A stretch of 64,000 bases of DNA from Tritrichomonas musculus (taxonomy: Eukaryota > Parabasalia > Tritrichomonadida > Tritrichomonadidae): contig JAPFFF010000010.1 in assembly GCA_039105265.1 (NCBI GenBank), positions 3,596,001 through 3,660,000 of the forward strand, read 5' to 3'. Under the pieces are notes generated by a model that worked only from the letters and a program-made list of their open reading frames with translations, was not told the origin of the DNA and searched no databases. Positions 51,038 through 61,531 of the stretch are shown piece by piece (within the stretch, counting starts at the first letter, position 1; every line of letters begins with the position of its first letter). Made by a program: the position numbers and the translations under genes.

Positions 51038-53588
51038 CTAAAGTGACCCGAAAAACTAGTCCCCAACCTCTATTTACCAGTCCCGAAACCAAATATAAAT
51101 TCAAATATCATGAGATTTATTTGATCTTATTGAAAAAGTTTATTCAAACTCAAAACCAGTCCCGAAAATTTAAAAATGTTTTTATCTCATTTTATTTGTA
51201 GCATTTCGTAATTATTTTTTACAGATATTATTGAAATAACGAATAGATTTATAAAAATAATACATAGATAATTGTCCTTAATTCTTTTATTGAAAAAAAC
51301 TATATCGCATATAAATTCAAATTATTTACACAAAAATGTATGCATAATATTTAATTACTCTAATATCCAGCCAAGAAATGATTTTTAATAAAGTTATATA
51401 AAATTAAAATATGAAGATATTTCAAAAACATTGTTGATGAAAAAGTGACAGAATTTGATGAAAATAAGTTGGTCGGTCTAACTTTTGGTATTCATACAAA
51501 AAGAAAGTGACATTTTTTAAGATGAATGGTCAAGTACCGACAAGAGAACCTCCAAAAATATTGCAAACGCAGTGGATTCAGTCTACTAATGACATGTTAT
51601 CAATCGAGTTAGCTATTAGCTCTGAATGCTATTTGTCATGTACTGACTATAGATCACAATGTCACGTTTTATACAATTTCCTTCATCTAATGGGTTTTTC
51701 AATAAACAAAATTGCTAGACTCCTTGGAGTCGATCATAAAAGTTTTGAAAAACAATTGAAATTGCCTCTCACTTCAAGACCAAATGTACGACCTTCAGTT
51801 TTATCTCAAGAAGAAAAACAAGAATTGTTTGAAAAAATATGTGAGTATCACAATTGTAAAATCAAACCAACATTATATGACATGCAACAATATATTATAA
51901 CAAAATTAAAAAAATCAATATCACCTGACACTTTGCATAATTATATTATTGACTCAGATATGTTTAAGATCATAAAAGGAGAACCTCTTGATGAAAAAAG
52001 ATATAATGTTGACATGAAAGATATCGACAATTTTTATGCAAATCTTAAAAACTTGGTTGATGCCTGTCCAGCTTCGTTGGTCTTTAACATGGACGAAGCT
52101 GGACAGGATGAATTCGTGGACAGCCATTCCATGAATGTCATCGTTCAATCTTCTTGTACCGATGCAACCACCAAGATTCCAGTAAGACGACAGTGTAAGA
52201 GATCAACTCTTGTACATTGCATATGCGCCGATTGAACAATAACGAAGTCTCTATTAATCATTCCAAAGAAGACAATTGATAGTGTTCTGTTAAAAAGATT
52301 GACCTGTAACAACGTTATGATTAAATTCCAAGATAAAGGTTACGCAAATACTGATCTTATTCGTAAATGGCTTGAAGAAATCTTCCTGCCAACTGTTCAA
52401 GAAAAATGGATAATAGAAAACAGAAGAAGTGGTTATACTGGTAATGCGGTCCTGATATTAGATGGCTTTTCAGCACATGCTAAAGCTCTCTCTCAAATTC
52501 AATTAGCTAATTATCATTTAAGTCTCATATTTCTTGTTCCACATTCCTCTCATTTATGTCAGCCTTTGGACCTGTCGATTTTTTGTATTCAAAAATTGTT
52601 CACAATTCGAAGAAAAATGTCAAATTCTTTAGGAGAGCATGCAGATAAAATTAGGTCCATAATAAAAGGAATTCAAGAATCTTGTACAACAGAAAACATA
52701 ATCTCTGCATTTGAATCATCAGGAATATTTCATTATTTCGATAAAAAATGTACAAATTTCAATGATTATATGCCAACATGTTTAGTGATTAAGGAAAATG
52801 CAAGATTTTACAAAGGAGAAGGAATTACAGTTCCAGTTGCTAATTTTCGAATCGGAGTTTAAAAAAATAAATTTAAATTATCAAAAAAAATTTTTTATAG
52901 TTTTTTTTTGTTTATATGCTTGATAAAATATTTTGGCATTTAATTGTATTATTTAAATCACCAGGTAAAAAAATGTTTTGGAAAAATATCATTTTGATAA
53001 TCAAACTAAGATATTAATTTGAAAAGAAATTGAATAGTAAATTGAATAGTAAATTGTTATTTCTGCCCATTTTAAAGCCATTTAATTCAGTTTTATGATA
53101 ATTTTTGAATAAAATGGGCAGATTTAATGAAAGTGAATTAAAAAATTGTTGTATGTACGAAATTATTGCAATAAAAGAATAAAAATGTTAAGTTAAAGCA
53201 TATTTGTAAAGAATATTCTACTTGTTTATTATTTGAAAATTCAATATTAAATATATCTAAATAATATCAGTCTTCCTTTTGTTACTTGTAAGAAAATAAA
53301 TTGTTGTTTGTATGTATTATTTCATAAAATGTATTTTTTCATCATATAATTTGCTCTTAAATATTGGGGGGGGGGAAAAAAAAAAATGTTATTTGAGTAA
53401 AGAATAAATCTATACAAAGATCGAATAAAGTTTTAAAAGTAATTTTTTTTTTTTTTTTAATTCGAGAGATCGTTTCAGCACGAATTTGCTATAAATTGCA
53501 GTTACTTTCAAATTTCACCAAATACGATAGCAAATTGACCTAGAAAATTTTTCGGGACTGGTTTTTAGAAATTCGGGACCACTTTTTC
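51038..53588 (+). mobile_element. DNA transposon with pogo-like DDE gene and CCAGTCCCGAAA repeats (limits approximate)
   Basis: Short repeats mark both ends: AAAGTGACCCGAA near 51040 and CCAGTCCCGAAA at 51077-51088 and 51156-51167 on the left; TTTCGGGACTGG at 53550-53561 and TTCGGGACCACTTT at about 53572-53586, inverted, on the right. The ends are imperfect and I found no certain target duplication, so the limits are approximate. One transposase gene lies inside. A long T-run and a G-run (GGGGGGGGG near 53367) are also inside. Confidence 0.6.
51522..52862 (+). pseudogene. Pogo/jerky-type DDE-1 transposase with one in-frame TGA
   Basis: From the ATG at 51522 the frame runs to 52862 with a single TGA at 52233-52235; the text before (RSTLVHCICAD) and after (TITKSLLIIPKKTID) is continuous in the same frame. 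The expected codon is probably GGA. A helix-turn-helix region (INKIARLLGVDHKSFEKQL) is followed by the DDE core: first Asp in LVFNMDEAGQDEF, second in VLILDGFSAHAK, third in HSSHLCQPLDLSIF. About 446 codons, which is a normal length. Read-through is possible but there is no evidence for it; a recently broken gene is the simpler reading. Confidence 0.75.
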
Positions 53589-53745
53589 GGAGGACTTTAT
53601 ATATATATTGCAATATGATTAAAATGGTATTAGTATCAAAAAAAAAAAAAAGAATCACTTATAAATCTGCCTTTAAACTTTTTGAAAGAATTTTTTTTCT
53701 GTCATTCAATTCAATTTTTATATGATAGATTTTCTTACAAGCATT

Positions 53746-54571
53746 TGATTTCAAAACGGCCTTTTTTTAATTTCAAATCGGCCTTTTTTTTCTTGTGTAT
53801 TTTTTGAAATGATAATTGTCTCGTCAGTTAAGAAAAGTTAAGTGTTATAAATGATTTTTAGTTTCAAATCTGCCTTTTTTAATTTCAAATCTGCCTTTTG
53901 AACGATAGAAGCAATTATTCGACCAAATAATAGCAGTTAAATATGTTATTTTAAATGTTTTTGGTGATATGTTTAATATGAGCTTTTTTAATTTCAAATC
54001 GGCCCTAAAAAAATTTCAAATCGGCCTTTTTTACTCAGATTCACCTTAACTTCTATTATTTCGCCTTCTCAATGGATCTCTTAATTAGAGAGCTGCACCA
54101 AAGTAAATTTTATGGTAAATGTATTTATTATAGATAATGAAAATATAATTTTTAATCATCTTTAATAAAAACCTATTTTAAATACTTTCTTTTAAAATCG
54201 ATTTTTATCTGTTTTTCATGCCGATCAAAAATTGGCCTTAAAAACGATTTGGTGACCTTTATGGTTTTCAGCTTTTTATGATGCTCGATGTATTAAGGAT
54301 ATCCATATATGTTGTATGTACTAATATATGTCATTACTAATATGTATTATTTTATTCTAATTATTTAAAATATATTTAAATTATTTTAAGATATTAATAT
54401 TTTTTTTGACATCACTTGTTTTATGACACATCATTTCTAAAATTTCAAATCGGCCCACGGTGGTTACATTTTTTTTAACGTACATAATTTTTTAATTTCA
54501 AATCGGCCTTTTTTAATTTCAAATCGGCCATTATAGAATTTCAAATCGGCCCTGAAAATTTCAAATCGGCC
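53746..54571 (+). repeat. Subterminal array of TTTCAAATCGGCC repeats (left)
   Basis: Eleven copies in one orientation with irregular spacing, near 53748 (variant AAACGGCC), 53772, 53859 and 53881 (AATCTGCC variants), 53990, 54010, 54438, 54495, 54515, 54537 and 54557. They look like multiple binding sites for the transposase or another element-encoded protein. Confidence 0.85.
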
Positions 54572-54683
54572 CTGAATATGAATGAATTTATATATTATTT
54601 GACTTATATTTGATTTATTTTCTTATATATAGTCCTGTTGAATTTAAGAGAAATGTTGATTTAAAGAAAAATTGACAAAAGTG

Positions 54684-54691
54684 TTTTTTTT

Positions 54692-54754
<63 letters not shown>

Positions 54755-54755
54755 T
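54684..54755. repeat. Poly-T run and (ATT)n microsatellite
   Basis: About 20 T followed by about 17 copies of ATT. It lies inside the 5.43-kb element and is likely to vary in length. Confidence 0.9.
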
Positions 54756-55259
54756 TGAGCTCAATATTAAAAATATCAATAAACTTAATGTATGGCAATA
54801 TTATGTATGCCTTTATTAATACAATTATAAAAGCAAAATCAATTTTTAACAAATTTTCTAGAGATTAATATGATGATATCGATTTTTTTATTTTTAATAT
54901 TTTGTGCTAAAAATCAAGGAAAATAATTAGTTTGATGATATAAAATGGTTTTTTGAGCGATTTCTTCTACCAAATTGATTCAAACTTTTTTTCTTTTTAT
55001 TGTCTTGATCTCAATATCAAAAATATATATTAATAAACTTAAATCATATCAATATTATGTATACCATTATTAATACAATAAGAAAAGCAAAATCAATTTG
55101 ACGAATAATCAAAAATACCAAAAAAAAAAAAAACAGTTTATGTCAGTTTTTCCTTAAATTCAACAGAACTATAAATGAAAAGTTTTATAATAATTTGATT
55201 AAAATTTTAATTAGAAATGGCTTTTATTTATCAATTTGTTAATGATGATCTTGATTGTG

Positions 55260-56784
55260 TTATGATTTATAACTCGTTTCTTTGTGATTTCTAAAGACAG
55301 GTACTGTGGTCAACCTTTTAGCATCTTTTTCGAAGCGATCAATTTTGATGTGACCAGATACAAGAGGAATTCCTTGAACGCATTGAGCCATTCGTGCTTT
55401 CCATTCACAATATAATTTTTTTGATATTTTATTTGTGAATTCATTATCAGAAATAAGAGACCACTTTTCTTGTATTTTTTGTTCATCACAATCGAATAAA
55501 TCTTCCATATCTTGTTCAAAAAAGTCGATATCCAAAATAACCTTCAGCAACGCCATTCAATGCAGGACTATACTGAACTGTGGGAATAAGCGCAACATTA
55601 AGTTTTGATATTGTGCTTTCTACTTCTTGTGTACAATGTATCTTGCAATTGTCTTCGATCAACACAATTTGAGCATTTGAAGAGCACACATATATTCGAA
55701 AGAAATTTATTATATCATCAAGAAATGTTGCATAATCATTTCCATGAACTGCTGATGGAAAAAATTTATAAAGAACTCCAAAAGCTGGCACAACACATGC
55801 TAAAACAGAAATAACGCAATTTGAAAGGGGGCTGTTTATTAATGGAGTTATTCCTACAAATGCCCGACCAAATTTACTTCCTTCTTCTATTGTTATGGCA
55901 GCTTCGTCAATGAAGCCAATTAAGACATCTTTTTGGTTAGAAATTTCATCCATAAATAATGACCAAGCTACTCGAAATATCCTAAGTCCTATTGAGTTTC
56001 TCGCTGGTGGACAAAAAGCTGCTTTTTTGATTGAAAATTTCAATGCACGCATTGCACTGAAAACAGTTGAGTCTTTAACATTTTTTTCATAACAAGGTCC
56101 ATACTTAGAATTAAGATATGAAGTGAAGTATTTAACTTGCATGTTAGGAAAGTCCAAAGCCATGCACATCAAGCATAATATCGCATCATCAGTCATTTTC
56201 AAATTACGACAGCCACCACAAATTCTTTGACCTTTTTCAATAGCTCTTTCTAAGTATTCTTTTTTGCTTTGATTATCTTTTGTTTCAAAATGCTCAATCC
56301 AATGTTTTATTGTATTTGGTGAAAGTTTATATTGTTTTATTTGATTTTTATTTTGATTTCCTGTTTCTTCTTCATCATTGTTATCGATTTCTCCTCTCTT
56401 TCTTTTTCTCTTTTCTTCAGCTTTCTTTTTCCTTTTTGCTTCCTCTTCTAATATTTTATTATATGACATAACGAGAACATGCTTTGAAGGACCATTTATA
56501 TTATTTTCAATCCATTCTTTGGCGAAATCTTTGATTTTTTTCCTTCGATTCTGTGGATTATTATACCTGGCTCTTATGACCTCATATTGAATTGCTTCTT
56601 TAATATCTGATTTCAATAGAAGAGGTGAATCATAATCTTTTTTTGGATGTATTTTATTGCGGATTTCACTTAATATTGTTTCAGCATCTAGCACTTTCAC
56701 TCGTGATTTCCAATCATAATCTTTTAAACGAAACTGATTATCATCATCATCATCACTTATGTCTGTCGTCTCTTCACTGGTCAT
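55260..56784 (-). CDS. Tc1/mariner-type (DDE_3) transposase, one frameshift
   Basis: Starts MTSEETTDISDDDDD at 56784. A basic region (EEAKRKKKAEEKRKRKRGE) lies at about residue 115. The DDE core has Asp in VLIGFIDEAAI, Asp in IVLIEDNCKIHCTQE (the D-N-x-x-x-H form typical of Tc1/IS630) and Glu in YSPALNGVAEGYFG. Just after this Glu the frame changes once (overlap 55516-55556) and continues as DFFEQDMEDLFDCDEQKIQEKW to a stop at 55260. So all three catalytic acids lie before the shift. The frame slip means the copy may be inactive, unless the shift is an assembly error. It is transcribed in the same direction as the USP-like gene upstream of it. Confidence 0.8.
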
Positions 56785-56925
56785 TGGAACGGAGACAGGA
56801 CTACTTTGTATTTCATAATCAGAATGTTGTGACCAAATTTTTATTGTTGAATTTGGCTTAAAAATGTTACTTCCATTTTTATCATCTTCATAATCATCAT
56901 AATAATAATAATCATAATCATCTGA

Positions 56926-58732
56926 TCATTCATGCATCCAATCAAAATCATCAGAAGAAGATATCTTTTCAGATGCTTTGATTAAAGATTGGATCATTTG
57001 ATCTGGCATTTTGTCAGATTCATTTGTATCGCTATCTATTTCATTATCTTCTGTTGTTTCATCATATTTATATAAAAAAAAATGATTCTTCATCTTCTGA
57101 ACTTTTTTCAACTTTATTGATTGTTTCATCTTCTTCTGAATTTGTTTCGACCTTATTAATTATTTCATCATCTTCTACTGATGTTTCAACTTTTTTTAAT
57201 ATTTCATAGTCTTCTTCTTCTTGTATTGTTGATTCTGCATTGTATGAATTGGTAAAAATAGGTTCAACATTTCTTGTTTGTTGAATTATATTTCCATATT
57301 TTGCTTCGTACGAATCAATTATAACTTGCAAAGAATTTTCTACATCGATAATAGTAATATTATCTTTCTCAAGCAAGTCATTAACAATGATATCATAAAG
57401 TAAAAAACCTTGAGTGTTTACAAAATCCATTTCTTCTTCCTCGAAAATTTCAAGTTTGCTTTTCAGTAACATTGCATTCAATTTCCCTGTGTCATGCTCT
57501 TTCATTTTTCTTAAAACTTTGGAAACAAGTTTAAATATATTTCTGATTTTCATATATCTATTTGGAGCTATTGGATTAATAACTTTTTCTGGTATACCGT
57601 GATGATTAATTTTCATTGTTCCATTCAAATCATTATTTGGAAAATTAGTCAAATTGATCACATTTCTCAACAGTTCATTGTTTGGAATTTCAATGAATTT
57701 TGTGGTCTCTCCATCATTGTCTTTCGAAAAATGTAAAACATTTGATACACATGTTTTATTTTCCATTATTTTCCTCATTTTTGGTGATAAATGAACGATA
57801 GATGAATCATCATCAGATGCCATTTTATAAAGAAAAAGTACAGAGTTTCTATGAATTAATTTTTCGCATTCCATAATACGATTATAGGATGATGGAAAAA
57901 CAGAACATTCATCTAAAAATAAAGGGTTTACATCGCTATCGTTGAAATCAAAAAATTCATTCTCAATTTTAATAATTGAATGATAATGATTATCTATATA
58001 AACAATAACACCAACAAATTCATAAAATTTGTCACCAAAAATAATTGTATTGTTTATGGTAACATACTTTGAACTCATCATCTGCGTATTCATTACACGA
58101 TCAAGCTGAATGAATAAATTTGGAGGATAATTAAGAGGTTTAACATTAGTATTTATTTCATTAATGATACATTCTCGCAAGCTAGAACCATTAATTGAAA
58201 CGCGCAAATTAACAAAGTTGTCAGCTCTTTCGCTTCTTTCGTTAGCTTGAAATGTAAACAAATCTAATAACTTTTCTGATAAACCGTTCATAAAGTAAAT
58301 AAAAAATTCTTGAACATCCTGGTGACCTGGTGGGAAACCGGCATTTCTATTTCCCTAACCTGTCCAACCATTAGTAAAATTTGAAATATCAACTGCTTTT
58401 GTATTCTGAGAGTACAATAAATCGTAAATTTCTTTGAGGAGTTTTTCGGTATGATTTGTTAAGGTTTCATTTGATATATAATCAATAAAATCAGTACAAT
58501 GAAAGAAAAGCTGTAAAACCGAAATTGTATAACAAAATGATGAATAATTTTTCATTCCTCGAAAAACGTGATAATCGATCTCTAAATGGTGTTTGGAATA
58601 TTTTTCTAAGCGATCTTTAATTTTTTTGGGTGTTCTTGGCTCGGACATAGGCGTAAAAAACGATTTTGAAAAATAAATTATTTCTTTAGTTAATATTTCA
58701 CCATGTATAATCGTCTTTTTAAAAAATTTCAA
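56926..58732 (-). CDS. Deubiquitinase-like (USP fold) gene inside the transposon, with one TAG and one frame slip
   Basis: Read from 58732 (an inner start is 58645, MSEPRTPKK). The Cys box is recognisable as GMKNYSSFCYTISVLQLFFHC. The Gln box GHQDVQEFFIYFMNGL comes after an in-frame TAG near 58356, in the same frame. The His box is FVGVIVYIDNHYHSIIKIENEFFDFND, where the usual G of GHY is N. About 250 residues follow with acidic repeats (EEDEIINKVETNSEEDE). At an A-run near 57075 the frame slips and an acidic tail continues to 56926 (ending SDDFDWMHE). It resembles a short USP, not a Ulp1/SUMO protease. If active it would remove ubiquitin. As cargo of a DNA transposon it may protect element proteins from degradation, which is inference. 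Confidence 0.65.
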
Positions 58733-58790
58733 ATCGGCCCTAAAAAAAAAAATTTCAAATCGGCCTTGGAAAAAATTTCAAATCGGCCTT
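58727..58790 (+). repeat. TTTCAAATCGGCC repeats at the right side, upstream of the USP-like gene
   Basis: Three copies (about 58727, 58751 and 58775) in the same orientation as the left array. They abut the 5' end of the USP-like gene (58732), so they may also act in its promoter. A further, inverted copy forms the outer right end near 59147. Confidence 0.85.
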
Positions 58791-59172
58791 TTAACCGTTT
58801 AATGCGAAAATCAATTCTTTTTCTTTGGAAATACAAAAAAAAAATGTCTTAAATCTTATGATGATTCTTGGAATAAAATCGTTTGAAAATTTCTTACATG
58901 ATATAATTTCATGATTATTTCGAAAAATGAACAGAGATGAGTTTATACTGTTTTCATAAATAACATTACATAAAATAAAAAATATTATGGTATTTTTTTT
59001 AGACTCTTATTTTATGGAAAGATATTTAAAAATTAATTTGAGATTTTGAGTATTCAAAATTTCAAAAGAAATAATCAATTAGGACACATAACCAGTTCAT
59101 TTTCAATGACCATTTATCAATTCAAAAAATACACAAGAAAAAAAAAGGCCGTTTTGAAATCTAATGCCTGTA

Positions 59173-59593
59173 TCACAAATATACAGTATGTGGAAATATA
59201 TTTGACCTTTCAAATCCTCTTTGACCAAAATTGAATAAATTTGCTTTTCCTATTTAAAATTTTAAATAAAAACATAGAATTAAATAATAAAATGTAAAAT
59301 TAATATTCAAAAAGTTAAAATTCATAACGTCCTATTTTTAGACGTTAAATTTCATTATTTTTTTACTTTTATACCACTCATTTGATACAGCATTCACGTG
59401 CAAATCCGAAAATTAGCATTACAGAGTTCAACTAAATTACTATTTATACATTATCCGTTATGATTCCATACTGATGAGTATATCAGATATTCAATGATGA
59501 TTGAAGAGAGTTCTGCAATTTATTTATTTATCACTTTTGATTTATTTTTCATGTTATTTTATAAACAATTTTTAAAAAAGGAGATGAAAATAC

Positions 59594-59624
<31 letters not shown>

Positions 59625-59664
59625 AAACTCCTATTTTTCGAACCTTGTCTTTTTTATTAAAAAA
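59173..59664. other. Spacer with a 27-base poly-A
   Basis: About 0.5 kb; contains a small inverted repeat AACGTCCTATTTTTAGACGTT at about 59326 and poly-A at 59596-59622. No supported gene. Confidence 0.4.
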
Positions 59665-61206
59665 CTAAAAGTTTATTACTTGTGAGCCATTTTCAAGAAT
59701 TAAAGGCGGCAGTGGCGACAAACTTTTTCCATCTTCTATTGATGCTTCTTTAAGATCTTTCACAATTTCACGAAGATTAATCGAATAATCTCCCTCATTT
59801 GGCATTCGACCATTTTCTCTATAAAAAAGTTCTTTTAAATTGTCAGTGGAATTGAGCCAGTAATTCCGTAAAAGATCATTATTCTGAGTATTATCATTCT
59901 GTAACATTGCATACTCAGACGAGAGCGGTTTGTTTACGTCAATTGGTATTATGCCTGATTTTTTAAACCCAGACTGAATGTTGTCTATTGTGGCACTTTT
60001 TCTCATGCTGTTAATAAACGACTTAATTAAAGAGTCTCTTAGCTCTCTGGCAGTTTGTTTGGAAATGTCTATCCCTTCTTCTATATAAAGATTGAATCTC
60101 TGCGATATTAGATTTTCTTTAAAATAAGTTTTCAATGGTGATGCCACCGACACATCAAAAGCCTGCAATAAATGGCTTGTGTGCGGTGGTATCAAAACCA
60201 TATCAACGTCAAAAAGGTACAAAATGAGGCAAGCTTTAAATGAAAATCTGGAAGGATGCCCGTCGAGGAGAAGCAAGATACGTTCATCACGAAGTTTTTC
60301 TGGGAGGCTCAATCGATAGCTCGACAATTGACACACCAATATCAAGACATAATAAATAAAAAGGTTCCTTGTGTTCCATCCTGCTGCTGAACCAGCGAAA
60401 TAAGCAAGGCCAGAATATTCAGTCAATGTTCTTAGAGTTTTTTTCTCCGGGAGTATTATCAATGGCTCGAACAGGTACCCTGAAGCTGTGAAAGTAACGC
60501 AGCCAGTCAAATGAGGAACTTTCACAGCTTCAGGGATCAATGGAAGCTGGCCTTTTTGAGCAAGAACTTTTAACCGCCTTTTCGCGGTGAGCATGGTCTC
60601 GTCCATGTTTAGAATTAAGCAGGGAGAGCGATTGAATAAAAAGGAGTGCAATTGGAAGTAGAAGAAGATGGTGGAAACATTGCAACAGCGCCTTCTTTCG
60701 AACTCAATGGTTTGACCAGTAACGATCTTGATGTTTATTGATTGAACCTTGTGGAATAACCAAGTCCGGGAAGGAGGCGCTGTTTTAGTGAATCTGCTTG
60801 CCAAATCAGGACAGCCAATGGCGGTTAGCAAGTAAAATGCTCTTGCATTTCTCTTCTTTCTTAAATAATGTGCTAGGGAGACGCCATAAATGGCAGGGAT
60901 GCAATTACAGTCATCGGCAGCATCTGTAATGATTTTGATGAAAAGAGCTTCATCAAACTTGGACAAATAGCTAAAAGAAGAAGCATTCATACCTCTGGAC
61001 CAATACTCTAGTGCAGCTGTCCTATATAGTGCATGAGTCAAAGCTGTTCTGCCACTTATACTGAATTGACGCAATAACTCGGAATAGGAGGACTTGAAGG
61101 TCAACCGAGTCTCCAGAATACTGACTTGTTCCATTGATAGGTATCCACCTTGCAAAGCAGCATGGATATCTTCTTTGATTGCTCTGAGCTTTTCATCATC
61201 AGCCAT
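59665..61206 (-). CDS. Intact DDE-1 (pogo/jerky-like) transposase gene
   Basis: From the ATG at 61206 (MADDEKLRAIKEDIH) the product has 513 residues without interruption. An N-terminal DNA-binding region (LLRQFSISGRTALTHALYR) precedes the DDE core: Asp in CLILNMDETMLTAKRRLKVLAQ, Asp in RILLLLDGHPSRFSFKACLIL, and Asp in IPPHTSHLLQAFDVSVASPLK. It ends with a region typical of DDE-1 genes (NIQSGFKKSGIIPIDVNKPL). The gene is visibly richer in G and C than its neighbours, as recently arrived DNA would be. I found no inverted ends or target duplication around it, so I cannot give element limits. Confidence 0.85.
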   Translation of the reverse strand: MADDEKLRAIKEDIHAALQGGYLSMEQVSILETRLTFKSSYSELLRQFSISGRTALTHALYRTAALEYWSRGMNASSFSYLSKFDEALFIKIITDAADDCNCIPAIYGVSLAHYLRKKRNARAFYLLTAIGCPDLASRFTKTAPPSRTWLFHKVQSINIKIVTGQTIEFERRRCCNVSTIFFYFQLHSFLFNRSPCLILNMDETMLTAKRRLKVLAQKGQLPLIPEAVKVPHLTGCVTFTASGYLFEPLIILPEKKTLRTLTEYSGLAYFAGSAAGWNTRNLFIYYVLILVCQLSSYRLSLPEKLRDERILLLLDGHPSRFSFKACLILYLFDVDMVLIPPHTSHLLQAFDVSVASPLKTYFKENLISQRFNLYIEEGIDISKQTARELRDSLIKSFINSMRKSATIDNIQSGFKKSGIIPIDVNKPLSSEYAMLQNDNTQNNDLLRNYWLNSTDNLKELFYRENGRMPNEGDYSINLREIVKDLKEASIEDGKSLSPLPPLILENGSQVINF

Positions 61207-61531
61207 TAAATAAGTGATGTGAAACGGACATGAAGCCAATCAAACTTTTTGAAAGCATTAAGATTTTGGTTTTTAACAAAAAGTAATTACTTTTTGACCT
61301 TAAGATAAATAAAATAAAGGTGAATTTTTTTGGAAATTGTGTTTTACCAAATTTGAATACTTTTTTATTGAATTTTTTTTTATAAAACAATTTTTTAAAC
61401 AAAAAGTTGAAATTTAAATTTTTATTTAAATAAAAGTTTAAATTTTTAATAATATCGTAAAATTTTTCTTTCAATTTTTTTAAATGGTCAAATAAGAATT
61501 GAAATCGGTCAAAGACTATTCGATTTACTGT
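61207..61531. other. AT-rich spacer
   Basis: About 0.3 kb between the DDE gene and the divergently transcribed XRN-like gene. No structure recognised. Confidence 0.35.

Larger units (their letters stand above)
53738..59170 (-). mobile_element. 5.43-kb Tc1/mariner-like transposon carrying a deubiquitinase-like gene
   Basis: The left end CAAGCATTTGATTTCAAAACGGCC (53738) is matched inverted at the right end, GGCCGTTTTGAAATCTAATGCCTG (ending 59170). The match continues inward with CTTGTGTATTTTTTGAA on both sides. TA flanks both edges (53736-53737, 59171-59172), the duplication of the Tc1/mariner/IS630 superfamily. Inside, both on the minus strand, are a DDE transposase (55260-56784) and a USP-like gene (56926-58732). 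Arrays of a TTTCAAATCGGCC repeat lie at both ends. The left end has one more copy of the repeat inserted between the two matching blocks. At least 5.4 kb is unusually long for this superfamily. Confidence 0.8.

Noticed and set aside
53746-54571. CRISPR array (repeated TTTCAAATCGGCC)
   Set aside because: The repeat is only ~13 bases, spacing is irregular from 20 to over 400 bases, no cas-like genes are present, and the copies belong to a transposon's ends.
54661-54852. Minus-strand ORF with a poly-Ile stretch
   Set aside because: It is a translation of the (ATT)n microsatellite and poly-T run.
56785-57129. Separate small acidic gene between the transposase and the USP-like gene
   Set aside because: Its text (DETTEDNEIDSDTNESDK) continues the acidic tail of the USP-like protein in a shifted frame after an A-run, so it is part of that gene.
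53738-59170. Maverick/Polinton-type element
   Set aside because: There is no polymerase B, integrase, packaging ATPase or capsid gene. The protease-like gene is of the USP type and the ends have a TA duplication, so this is a Tc1/mariner-like DNA transposon.
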